Notes under the pieces: generated by a model
What the model was told of the DNA's origin: nothing
The model's input: the letters and a program-made list of their open reading frames with translations, nothing else
Database searches by the model: none
From: Myxococcota bacterium
GTDB lineage: Bacteria > Myxococcota_A > Polyangia > HGW-17
Length of the DNA stretch: 17,358 nt
Direction: 5' to 3'
Assembly: GCA_018821745.1 (NCBI GenBank)
Contig: JAHJLU010000020.1
Span: 1 to 17,358, forward strand
Program-made: the position numbers and the translations under genes
Part shown: one piece after another, positions 6,332 to 13,365 of the stretch
Layout: each line of letters begins with the position of its first letter
Numbering within the stretch: position 1 is the stretch's first letter

Positions 6332-7975
6332 ATGATGAGGAAAATCCTTCTCCCGCTCCTGCTCACTCTCTTTATGCTGTCCTGTATGGACGAGGTAGAC
6401 GTAAACATTGTGGAACCAGCACCCGGTGCCACTTTTGTGACCGGTGAAGAGGTCCATGTCAAAGTAACAAGTGATGTGGGCCCCATACTTATCAACGATG
6501 AGATTATCACCGGAAAAAACAGAGCTGAGGTCCATTTGCCTCCCGTCGATGGACTGGGATTTATTAAGGCTTCCAAGCTGCACGATCCGCTTGTTTCCGT
6601 TCGTTCCTATCTTCAGGGTGCTTTTACACCCATCAGTGAGTTCAACGCTTCCACCATAAAAACCCGTCTGGGAGTCGATATCCTCAACAACAACGAGGTC
6701 TCCTTTGCCCTGCTCTGTGCTGAAATGATGGAAGGTGAGGAGCTGGTTGAGTACATGGACAACCCCCTCCAGGTGGAGACGGAGATTGCCTTTATTCCTG
6801 TCACCATCACCGTGACCACCCAGTCGGTGATAGCGCCCTCCATAGAGGTTACCCTCTATTTTGTGGACGATGTCCTCTACTTCTACTCACTGCTGCACGA
6901 TGTGGTCATCACGTATAACGCAAAGGCGGCGGGCCTCGACTCTTCGGGCCAGGCCTACTACGAGTTTATGGAGGTGAGCGGCAAGGTGGTGCTGACCCCC
7001 GATGACTCGGATCTGGTTGAGATGACAGCCTCGGCGTCGGAGCCCGATATCACCGACGACGGAGGAATTCCCCAGGCGGCCTTCAGCCCCATCATCGATG
7101 CGCTCAATGAAAAGGTCCTTGAGGCAATCGCCGGGACGACCCGCAACTCCTCGAGGGTGGTGTTCAACACCCTCATGCGGACCCTGGTTCCCCAGGTGGT
7201 CCTTGAGTTTACCCGTCCCATCAGCCAGGAGACCCGGGTGGAAACCCTCGATGTGGTCCCGGAGAACATTTTTCTCTCCTACGGGACACTGGTACAGGCC
7301 ATTGAACCTGTTTTTGCCAAGCCCCACCATGGCGTCCTGAAGCGAACCCATTCGGATGATGATGTGGAGCACGGCATGACCATCACCTTCGGCAGCCCTC
7401 TGGTCAATCAGATCGCCTTTGCCATCTGGGATGCGGGAAACACAAACAACATCGTCTATTCCCGCAATGAGCTCTATGAACTGGGAATGGAGCGGCTGGG
7501 GGGAAATTACGACAAGCTCCGGGAATCGGAGATTAACCTGGCTCTGCCCCCGATTTTGGAGTGGGAAGCCGATGGTCCCTGGCTGGTTATGGGGGGGATT
7601 GAGATCACCATGCGAATGGACGGCGTGGCGGACACAAAGGCGACCACTGCGGGGAAAGTTCCCGTATATTTTCAGCAACATGGAAATGCCATGATGCTGA
7701 TGCGCGACGAAACCCGGGAGGTCTTTTTCTATGATGTCGGCTTTGACCGTATGTCGGGATTTGTTGATTATAACAAAGTTATCAAACTTTTGCAGACTGC
7801 TGTCCCCGGGGTTGTGAGTGATCTCTTCTCCAGTTTCCCCATCATCAAAATGACCTCCTCCCAGCTGCCCATGCTCAACGGCGACCCGGGCCCTCAGATT
7901 CTCACGGTGCTCAATGGTGTGGAGACCAGATCCAACTTCTGGAAAATGCAGCTCTCTTTTCAACGGCTGCAGTAG
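6332..7975 (+). CDS. Large lipoprotein, possibly with a BPI/TULIP-like lipid-binding fold
   Basis: The start is ATG 6332 (or the next codon, 6335), since the lipoprotein signal MMRKILLPLLLTLFMLSC begins there; Cys18 is the predicted lipid anchor. A purine-rich GAAAGAAA is the only ribosome-site candidate. The precursor is 547 residues. Residues about 22-80 look like an Ig-like domain of the type VEPAPGATFVTGEEV...PILINDEII. The remainder is a long beta-rich region; GSPLVNQIAFAIWDAG at residues 354-369 resembles the 'S.D.LNqal.alw.aG' stretch that marks the second half of BPI/LBP/CETP (TULIP) proteins, which bind lipids between two curved barrels. The resemblance is by eye and weak. There are no protease or hydrolase motifs. 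If correct, the protein would sit at a membrane and bind lipid; otherwise it is an unassigned envelope lipoprotein. It is a single gene under its own promoter. Confidence 0.75.
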   Translation: MMRKILLPLLLTLFMLSCMDEVDVNIVEPAPGATFVTGEEVHVKVTSDVGPILINDEIITGKNRAEVHLPPVDGLGFIKASKLHDPLVSVRSYLQGAFTPISEFNASTIKTRLGVDILNNNEVSFALLCAEMMEGEELVEYMDNPLQVETEIAFIPVTITVTTQSVIAPSIEVTLYFVDDVLYFYSLLHDVVITYNAKAAGLDSSGQAYYEFMEVSGKVVLTPDDSDLVEMTASASEPDITDDGGIPQAAFSPIIDALNEKVLEAIAGTTRNSSRVVFNTLMRTLVPQVVLEFTRPISQETRVETLDVVPENIFLSYGTLVQAIEPVFAKPHHGVLKRTHSDDDVEHGMTITFGSPLVNQIAFAIWDAGNTNNIVYSRNELYELGMERLGGNYDKLRESEINLALPPILEWEADGPWLVMGGIEITMRMDGVADTKATTAGKVPVYFQQHGNAMMLMRDETREVFFYDVGFDRMSGFVDYNKVIKLLQTAVPGVVSDLFSSFPIIKMTSSQLPMLNGDPGPQILTVLNGVETRSNFWKMQLSFQRLQ

Positions 7976-8330
7976 GCCCTTCCTTTTCCGATTTGCCAAA
8001 ATGGGAGTCGTAAACTCACGCTCAAAACAAGGGCAGACAGGGGAGAGAAAATTCTTTGATTCTTTTGTTGAAAAGTGGCCTCCAAACGTGTAGGGCCATA
8101 GTTATACCCAGTTCGACCCTGGTTTCGTTTTTTTTGGGTTTGTGCCGGCTCAGTGGGCGGTGACAGTGGCAGTGTGATCGGGGTGTTGCGGATGGAGAAG
8201 AGGCGTCGAACGGGTGATGATCCGGCCAGATTATGGTTTTTGGCCGGTTAAGCCCGTTTTGGGGCAAATATCGGTACGGATTTCCCCTCTATCGAGAGGA
8301 GATCCCGTTGAAAATTTAAGAGAGTAGCGC
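7976..8330. other. Intergenic region upstream of the SEC-C protein gene
   Basis: This 355-bp stretch carries no convincing gene. It holds the hairpin at 8222-8247, a short CCTCT-ATCG-AGAGG hairpin near 8286-8299, and the GAGAG ribosome site just before 8331. I see no clear -35/-10 pair and no obvious terminator for the lipoprotein gene. Confidence 0.4.
8222..8247. repeat. Inverted repeat CCGGCCA/TGGCCGG
   Basis: A perfect 7-bp G/C-rich stem (8222-8228 with 8241-8247) encloses a 12-nt A/T-rich loop. No T run follows immediately on either strand, so it is not a standard intrinsic terminator. It could be a transcript-end structure for the upstream lipoprotein gene or a protein site. Confidence 0.4.
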
Positions 8331-10706
8331 ATGTTATCAATTGAGAACATTGATCATATAGATGATATTTTGGCCAACCGGCCCAAGGGAAAATGGTTCT
8401 TCCGCAAGTTGAGAAATCTCAAACGGTACGCCGTGGAAGCGGCGAAAAAAGTGGAAAACACCCTGTTTTCAACGCAAGCGGTCCAGGAGGTTGTCGAGAA
8501 TGCCAACTTCTCGTTTTTGGAAGATTTTTTCCGCTCGCTTTCGCCTGAAGTGTTTGGGCCCAGCCTCCCCCTTCTGGTGGAAAAATGGAAGAAATGGCCA
8601 CAGAAGAGTGGGTATTTCAGTTTTAAAATCATTGAAGAATTAGACCGGGAGCAGGCCCAGGTTCTTGCAAGAGAGTTTCTGCAGGATGAGAACTCTCTTT
8701 TTGATATTGATAAAAGTTCGGCTGTGACCCAGTTCATCGCCTCCACGGTGATGTCCGGAAATGATGAACTGGCTGAGCAGTATTTGAAACGGGTTGAAGA
8801 AGTACCCAACCCCTTCCTCAAGGAGATATATGAGCGCATAGCCTTTTCAACTGCCCTCGCGGGCGGAGTCGATCTGGGCAGGAAGGTTTTTCGAAACCTG
8901 ATAGTGACCGGAATTGAAAAGGAAAATCTTGGAAATATACTCGGTGACATCTACATGTATGGCACCGAGGGGCTCCCCTTCTATATGGGACTCAGAGAGA
9001 AGTCCCTGACGAAGGGGCTCTTCTCTACCCTTGTGCCCCTGTTTGCAACGGGGGCGCCGGTGGATTTCTTCGATCGTGCCCAGAAAGCCAAGGGCGATCA
9101 ACTCTATAAAGAAGCCCTGAAGCTATGGAAAAGTGTTGACTTTCCACACAGGACAAGTCTGTTTCAGATAGTCGATCTGGAGCAGCCGCAGTGGAAAAAA
9201 ACCATTGGTCAATCACGCTACAAGCGGGAGTTCGGGTTGTTTCTCACGGCGATCATGATCGCCTGCTGGCTTGATCCATCCCCCGGCCTGGGAGCGCTTC
9301 CCACGGAAGAGCTGCTGCGGTTGGGCCGGGTGCCCATGGATCCACTTCCCTGGCGTGATACGCTGCTCAATGAACTGAAAGCCCGCCCGGAAGATGAAGT
9401 CGCCGGGGCATTTCAGTCGCAGTTTACCCGGTGTGAACAGGGGGGGGAAGACCTGACAGGGCTTGTCTCCATGGGTGGCGAGCTGGGGTACCAGTCTCTG
9501 GTCCCCCTCTTGCTGGAGCTTTTGTTCCACTGTCCCGGCAGTCTCATCGCCGGTGCTGTCTCGGAGGCGCTGATATCATGCGGTGAAGAGTCGCTTCCCC
9601 GGCTCTACGAGAGCTGGGAGGGGGCTGATGTCAAAATGAAGATTTACCTACTGGACGCCATGGAGCGTCTCTCCTCGCCACGCTTCTCTGATTTTCTTGT
9701 GGAGAGTTGGGAGTTGATGCAGGCGGCTCACCTTAAAACATGGTGCCAGGGGGCTCTGGCAAGCGCCGACGAGAAGGTCCTCCTCTTTTTGGAAGCCCGG
9801 ATGGAGGCTGATCCTAAAAGTATGACCCTGGGAGCGCTGAGAAAGACCTACGTGGAGCTCTCGGAGCTGCTCTCCATGAACAGGCCCTTTATGGACCGAA
9901 TTGTGCAGGCCCAGCGCCGCGAACTCTCCCCGGGTGAACAGCGTGGGCCCGGGATTGAGCTGGATCTGCAGTGTCCCCTGTGCCAGGAAGAGGCCCAATA
10001 CTGGGTCTCCACGCTGATTGTCACCAAGGGCTTCCATCTTGACCATCCCCTGGTCGGCGGAGAGTTGCACTGTTCCTTCTGTGGAGGCTATCCCAGGTTT
10101 CAAATTACTCAGCATGGATTTGGAAAATATATTGAAGAGTTTGGTCGTATTTCCGGGCTGGTGAACATGGGGAATGAGTATGAGTCTCCCATCAGGCTGG
10201 TGGAGCCCTTTCTGGTGAAGGGATCGGCCCTCTCCATTCCCCAGGCGCTCTCGTTTTTTGAGGAGAAGGTGAGGGAGAACCCCAAATCTCCCAAATACCA
10301 CCTCTACCTCGGTCACATCTATCAACTGGTGGGGAATAACGGTCAGGCCCTCGAACATTTTTCCCAAACGATATCCCACGATGCGACCAACATAGAGGCA
10401 CCCTTTTTCATGGCCATGGTACTCTATGACATGGGACGACTGGCAGAGGCCCACTCCATTCTGGGGCTCATCAGGCTTCATGTGAATGGCTGGAGTTACT
10501 ATATCTTTGAGAAAAAAGACCGGAAAAAGACGGGGGAATCCATCGCCAACCTCTACAATATGCTCCTGAAGAATCTCTCCATCAGGAATATTTCCCAGCT
10601 CCAGCCGGATTTTCTGCTCCACCAGAAAATTGGCGCCAACGACAGGTGTCCCTGCGGATCTGGCAGGAAATTTAAAATTTGCTGTATGAAAAAGGGGATT
10701 TACTAA
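8331..10706 (+). CDS. SEC-C motif protein with helical repeats, zinc ribbon and TPR region
   Basis: This encodes 791 residues with no signal peptide, so it is probably cytosolic. The ATG has GAGAG 6 nt upstream. Residues about 1-530 are mostly alpha-helical with repeat-like spacing and look HEAT-like (for example VPLLLELLFHCPGSLIAGAVSEALISCG). Residues 548-584 contain CPLC and CSFC, a C-x2-C-x29-C-x2-C zinc ribbon. Residues about 635-715 form two or three TPR-type helix pairs (YHLYLGHIYQLVGNNGQALEHFSQ). The C-terminus (767-789) is a SEC-C motif, CPCGSGRKFKICC, with Cys773, 775, 784 and 785; in SecA the equivalent motif binds zinc and helps contact SecB. SEC-C tails also occur on many unrelated proteins as adaptor modules. 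A role in protein handling or as a scaffold is plausible but unproven. The gene converges on the C25 protease gene with 12 bp between stops. Confidence 0.85.
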   Translation: MLSIENIDHIDDILANRPKGKWFFRKLRNLKRYAVEAAKKVENTLFSTQAVQEVVENANFSFLEDFFRSLSPEVFGPSLPLLVEKWKKWPQKSGYFSFKIIEELDREQAQVLAREFLQDENSLFDIDKSSAVTQFIASTVMSGNDELAEQYLKRVEEVPNPFLKEIYERIAFSTALAGGVDLGRKVFRNLIVTGIEKENLGNILGDIYMYGTEGLPFYMGLREKSLTKGLFSTLVPLFATGAPVDFFDRAQKAKGDQLYKEALKLWKSVDFPHRTSLFQIVDLEQPQWKKTIGQSRYKREFGLFLTAIMIACWLDPSPGLGALPTEELLRLGRVPMDPLPWRDTLLNELKARPEDEVAGAFQSQFTRCEQGGEDLTGLVSMGGELGYQSLVPLLLELLFHCPGSLIAGAVSEALISCGEESLPRLYESWEGADVKMKIYLLDAMERLSSPRFSDFLVESWELMQAAHLKTWCQGALASADEKVLLFLEARMEADPKSMTLGALRKTYVELSELLSMNRPFMDRIVQAQRRELSPGEQRGPGIELDLQCPLCQEEAQYWVSTLIVTKGFHLDHPLVGGELHCSFCGGYPRFQITQHGFGKYIEEFGRISGLVNMGNEYESPIRLVEPFLVKGSALSIPQALSFFEEKVRENPKSPKYHLYLGHIYQLVGNNGQALEHFSQTISHDATNIEAPFFMAMVLYDMGRLAEAHSILGLIRLHVNGWSYYIFEKKDRKKTGESIANLYNMLLKNLSIRNISQLQPDFLLHQKIGANDRCPCGSGRKFKICCMKKGIY

Positions 10707-10718
10707 AGATTGGAGCGC

Positions 10719-12431
10719 TTATGGTGCTGGTGTGACGGTGGCGTGGGCGCTGAAATATCCCTCCATCGTTGCGCCCACCTGGATGTCACGGGGACCATAG
10801 GGGACGAAGGAGAACCGCGCCTCCCCGTTTGCGTCGGTGGTGGCGCTCAGGTAAAAATCACCGGGCTTGAAAATGGAGACGGTTGCGCCGGGGATGGGCA
10901 CTCCCGAGCTGTCGGTGAGGGTGAGCTCCAGGTCGTTGTACCCGGGCAGGTAGGAACCGGCCAACTCAAGCTGTAATGCTTCAAGGCGCTGCTTGTGAAT
11001 GGCCAGTGAGGGATCCCCCAGGAGGATGACGGCGTGCTGGGTCCACCACTCGGAGTCATCGGTCATTTCAATGGGCAGGGCGGGAATGGACCAGTCGGCT
11101 ACGCTCATGAACTGGCGTCCGTAGTTGAAGACCTCGCCGATGGTGGGAAGATCCTCGGTGAAGAGCCCTTCAAACAGGGCGTGGAGGAACTGACTCCCGC
11201 CAAAGGCGCCCAGACCGGTGGCTGTGTTTCCCACATAGGCGACGCCGCCGTGGACACCGTTGATGTATTTTTCACCGGCGCTGTCCTGGGTCTCGGTCTG
11301 GGGGCTCCACTCGTCGGACAGGGAGGAAGTGGCCACATCGGCGAAGTTCCCCGACAAACAGGCACAGGTGATGAACACCGAGGGGACAGTATTTTGGAGG
11401 CTCTCCACAAAGGCGGAGTTGAGGGAGTCGGTGAACCAGCCGTGGGAGCCGTGTCCGTTATGGAAAACCAGGGAATAGCCCAGCTCCAGGCTCTCCTTGA
11501 TGACCTGGGGGGTGCTCAGGGTCCCTCCATAGATGTCGCAGGCGGTCTGCGTGGCATAGTGTTTGCGCACCCGGGCAGTGAACTCCTGTGGAAACAGGGC
11601 GCTGTAGGTTGTTTCAACCCCTTCGGCCCCGTCGATATCTCCAATGAGAGGGATGGTGGTGGCTACATCCGATAAAAGCAGCGGGTGGGTAGGTCGGGAC
11701 CCGAACCCTGTGGCGTAGGCGATGTACTTGTGGAGGTAGTTCTCCACCTCCTGAGGGGTGCCCGAGGGGACACGGCCCACGGGAAAAGTCGCCCGCCGCA
11801 GATCCGCCAGGGAGAGGTCTTCGTATTCCCCGTACTGACCGTCCCCGTCGGAATCGAAGTCCACCTCCAGGTTGGTGAAATAGGCCTGGGAAGGACCGTT
11901 GGACGTATACTGGGTGTCGAGGAAGATGGAATTGGAGACACGCCTGAAGGGGACATGCTCCTTGTCCCCGCCAAAGAGCGCGAAGCGGATGTCCCCGCTG
12001 TCCACCGCAGAGATCAGGTAATTTCGAAGTTGTTCCGCTTCGTCTCGGCCCGTTTGTTCCGTTGTTATTGCATCCATGGTGACCACGGCGGTTTTCATCC
12101 CCAGGGTGGTCTTCATGGCGGCGTAGGTCTCCCATGAATCCTTGAGGGCCGTGGAGGTGATTATCACCATCTCTGGGGTGAATCCCAGGAGGTTGTTCTC
12201 GGTTACACGGCCCTGGGGATCGGGCTCGAACCATGCGGGATCAATGGTCTGATTATTTGTGTTATTTGTGTTGTTTGTGTTGTTGAGGTTGTTTGTGTTG
12301 TTTGAATTGTTCAGATTATTGAGGTTGTTTGTGTTGTTTGAATTGTTATCGGTGGTGGAATCCTCAATGGGATCACAACCGAGAAAAATCCACATCATGA
12401 CAAGGAAAATCCGGTTCATTTTTATGTTCAT
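10719..12431 (-). CDS. Gingipain-type (peptidase family C25) cysteine protease lipoprotein
   Basis: This encodes 570 residues. The start ATG (12431) follows GGAGGTGATC, a near-perfect ribosome site, with 1 nt between that block and the ATG. A lipoprotein signal ends IFLGC (Cys19). Residues 29-60 are an (NNx) repeat linker. The core (about 80-460) matches C25 proteases: an early strand MVIITSTALKDSW, then LFGGDKEHVPFR, FPVGRVPSGTPQE, then the catalytic His in FHNGHGSHGW (His327) and the catalytic Cys in ITCACLSGNF (Cys358, with Cys356 adjacent), and later HGGVAYVGNT and VILLGDPSL. These blocks occur in the same order in gingipains, which have a caspase-like fold. The last 75 residues are an Ig-like/carboxypeptidase-regulatory-type domain (GVPIPGATVSIFK, TDANGEARF). 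It is expected to be membrane anchored and periplasmic or surface exposed. No type IX secretion tail is evident. Confidence 0.9.
   Translation of the reverse strand: MNIKMNRIFLVMMWIFLGCDPIEDSTTDNNSNNTNNLNNLNNSNNTNNLNNTNNTNNTNNQTIDPAWFEPDPQGRVTENNLLGFTPEMVIITSTALKDSWETYAAMKTTLGMKTAVVTMDAITTEQTGRDEAEQLRNYLISAVDSGDIRFALFGGDKEHVPFRRVSNSIFLDTQYTSNGPSQAYFTNLEVDFDSDGDGQYGEYEDLSLADLRRATFPVGRVPSGTPQEVENYLHKYIAYATGFGSRPTHPLLLSDVATTIPLIGDIDGAEGVETTYSALFPQEFTARVRKHYATQTACDIYGGTLSTPQVIKESLELGYSLVFHNGHGSHGWFTDSLNSAFVESLQNTVPSVFITCACLSGNFADVATSSLSDEWSPQTETQDSAGEKYINGVHGGVAYVGNTATGLGAFGGSQFLHALFEGLFTEDLPTIGEVFNYGRQFMSVADWSIPALPIEMTDDSEWWTQHAVILLGDPSLAIHKQRLEALQLELAGSYLPGYNDLELTLTDSSGVPIPGATVSIFKPGDFYLSATTDANGEARFSFVPYGPRDIQVGATMEGYFSAHATVTPAP
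12252..12347 (-). repeat. In-frame 9-bp repeat tract encoding (Asn-Asn-x) x ~11
   Basis: On the minus strand, codons 29-60 of the C25 protease are Asn-Asn followed by Ser, Thr or Leu in turn, built from AAC/AAT codons with a 9-bp period. The block NNSNNTNNLNN occurs twice with nearly identical codons, pointing to a recent internal duplication. It forms the flexible linker between lipid anchor and protease. Confidence 0.85.
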
Positions 12432-12478
12432 TGATCACCTCCGGGGCCGGTGGCAGGGCAATAAAAGCATTGGCAGAA

Positions 12479-12491
12479 GTAGTGAGACTAC
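12479..12491. promoter_or_regulatory. Short palindrome in the divergent promoter region
   Basis: GTAGT-GAG-ACTAC is a perfect 5-3-5 inverted repeat midway between the divergent C25 protease and macrodomain genes, just upstream of the TTGACC box at 12500. It could be an operator for either gene. It is short enough to arise by chance. Confidence 0.3.
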
Positions 12492-12499
12492 CATGGATA

Positions 12500-12528
12500 T
12501 TGACCTTTTACCCAAAAAGTTATAGGTT
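12500..12528 (+). promoter_or_regulatory. Candidate promoter of the macrodomain gene
   Basis: TTGACC (12500-12505), 17 bp, then TAGGTT (12523-12528). The first 11 bases (TTGACCTTTTA) are identical to those upstream of the S1-domain gene at 16110, where TAGGTA also follows at 16 bp. With usual spacing transcription would begin at about 12535, the A of the ATG. Confidence 0.45.
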
Positions 12529-12534
12529 ATCGCC

Positions 12535-13062
12535 ATGTCGCACGCAAACAATATTCATCTGGATCTTATTATCAAATGCTGTCTGCCAACGGAGCTTGAG
12601 GCCCAAGCCATTGTCATTCCTACTTCCAGTCAGGGTTATATGTCCCAGGGCACCGGAGCCCTCATTAAATCACTGGTTGGTGACGAAATTGAGAAAGAAA
12701 TTCTTGAAATAGCACCCCTGGCAATCGGGAGCGCGGCCGTCACCAGCGTGGGGAATCTGGAGATGTTCCGCAAGGCCATTCACGTCCCCAACCGACTCAT
12801 GGATGCTTCTCCCGCGCGCATTGAACATATTCGCCAGTCTGTGCGGGCCGGCCTGGTGGCCGCAAAAATGCAGGGCTTTGAGTCCATTGTTATTCCCGGC
12901 CCCGGACCCTGTGCCAATCACATCTCCAAAAAAGAGATCGCCCGGGCCATCATCGACGAGATCCGTAATTTCCGCGAGAGTCCCCCCGAGACTGTGTACC
13001 TGGTGGACACCAATGAGATCATTGTGCGAAACCTAGAAGGTTTTGCCTTTCCCCAGAAATAA
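12535..13062 (+). CDS. Macrodomain-like (ADP-ribose-binding fold) protein
   Basis: This encodes 175 residues with no signal peptide. The order of elements follows the macrodomain: AIVIPTSS (residues 25-32) in place of the usual 'aIVNpANs', then a Gly-containing loop SQGTGALIKSLVG (38-49), IEKEI, then GSAAVTSVGNL (65-75) where macrodomains read 'G.av.T.agnL', then AIHVP (81-85), a long helix IRQSVRAGLVAAKMQGFESIVIPGPGP (98-125) and a closing strand TVYLVD. The Asn residues that contact the distal ribose in canonical members are Thr/Ser here, so ligand binding or catalysis may differ. Family members bind or remove ADP-ribose; which applies here cannot be told. An AGGTT 8 nt before the ATG may be a ribosome site but coincides with the predicted -10 box. 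Confidence 0.75.
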   Translation: MSHANNIHLDLIIKCCLPTELEAQAIVIPTSSQGYMSQGTGALIKSLVGDEIEKEILEIAPLAIGSAAVTSVGNLEMFRKAIHVPNRLMDASPARIEHIRQSVRAGLVAAKMQGFESIVIPGPGPCANHISKKEIARAIIDEIRNFRESPPETVYLVDTNEIIVRNLEGFAFPQK

Positions 13063-13082
13063 TTCCCCTGCTGTTATTATTG

Positions 13083-13112
13083 GTAAAATACGTCCGCAAA
13101 ATCGTACGGATG
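13083..13112 (-). terminator. Possible weak terminator of the ftsEX operon
   Basis: Read on the minus strand, CATCCG (13112-13107) pairs with CGGACG (13096-13091, one G-U pair) across a 10-nt loop, followed by TATTTTACC. It lies about 35 bp beyond the stop codon of the last operon gene. The stem is short and the T tract is imperfect. Confidence 0.35.
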
Positions 13113-13148
13113 GGAGCGTGGAATACCCGGAATCTGCCCGGCGGAGCC

Positions 13149-13361
13149 TTATTTGGTGTGGCCTTTTTTCCTGGCCGGTTCCGCTGCGGGACCCTTGGTG
13201 GCGGGCTCCACGGGAGGCTCGTCATAGGTGGAGCCCTGGCGGGAGGGCGGCGTGCTGGCGGCGGCAGGCGGCGGGCCGCTGGTGGTCTGCTCCGCGGGGA
13301 CAATGCAGGAAGCGAGCAGCAGGCTGCTGAAAAGAATAACGGGAAGAATAAACAATTTCAT
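13149..13361 (-). CDS. Small Pro/Ala-rich lipoprotein, last gene of the ftsEX operon
   Basis: This encodes 70 residues. ATG at 13361-13359 follows GAGGT by 6 nt; that site lies inside the last codons of the upstream envC-like gene, whose TAA is only 4 nt away, so translation is probably coupled. The signal ends LLASC (Cys19), a textbook lipobox. The remaining 51 residues are low-complexity Pro, Ala, Glu, Lys and Thr with no predicted fold, ending in basic RKKGHTK. Such tails can span part of the periplasm. The position at the end of a cell-wall operon suggests an envelope role, but no function is known. The frame is short and compositionally biased, yet the signal and ribosome site make it credible. 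Confidence 0.7.
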   Translation of the reverse strand: MKLFILPVILFSSLLLASCIVPAEQTTSGPPPAAASTPPSRQGSTYDEPPVEPATKGPAAEPARKKGHTK

Positions 13362-13365
13362 AGGA

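Noticed and set aside
6887..7999. Long minus-strand frame of 370 residues opposite the large lipoprotein gene
   Set aside because: It is rich in Gly, His, Arg and Gln with no signal or domain, as expected for the antisense of a codon-biased gene, while the plus frame has a lipobox and a promoter.
9648..10622. Minus-strand frame of 324 residues opposite the SEC-C protein gene
   Set aside because: The plus frame carries zinc-ribbon, TPR and SEC-C motifs; the antisense frame shows none.
11034..11675. Plus-strand frame of 213 residues opposite the C25 protease gene
   Set aside because: It is an antisense shadow; the minus frame contains the C25 catalytic blocks in order.
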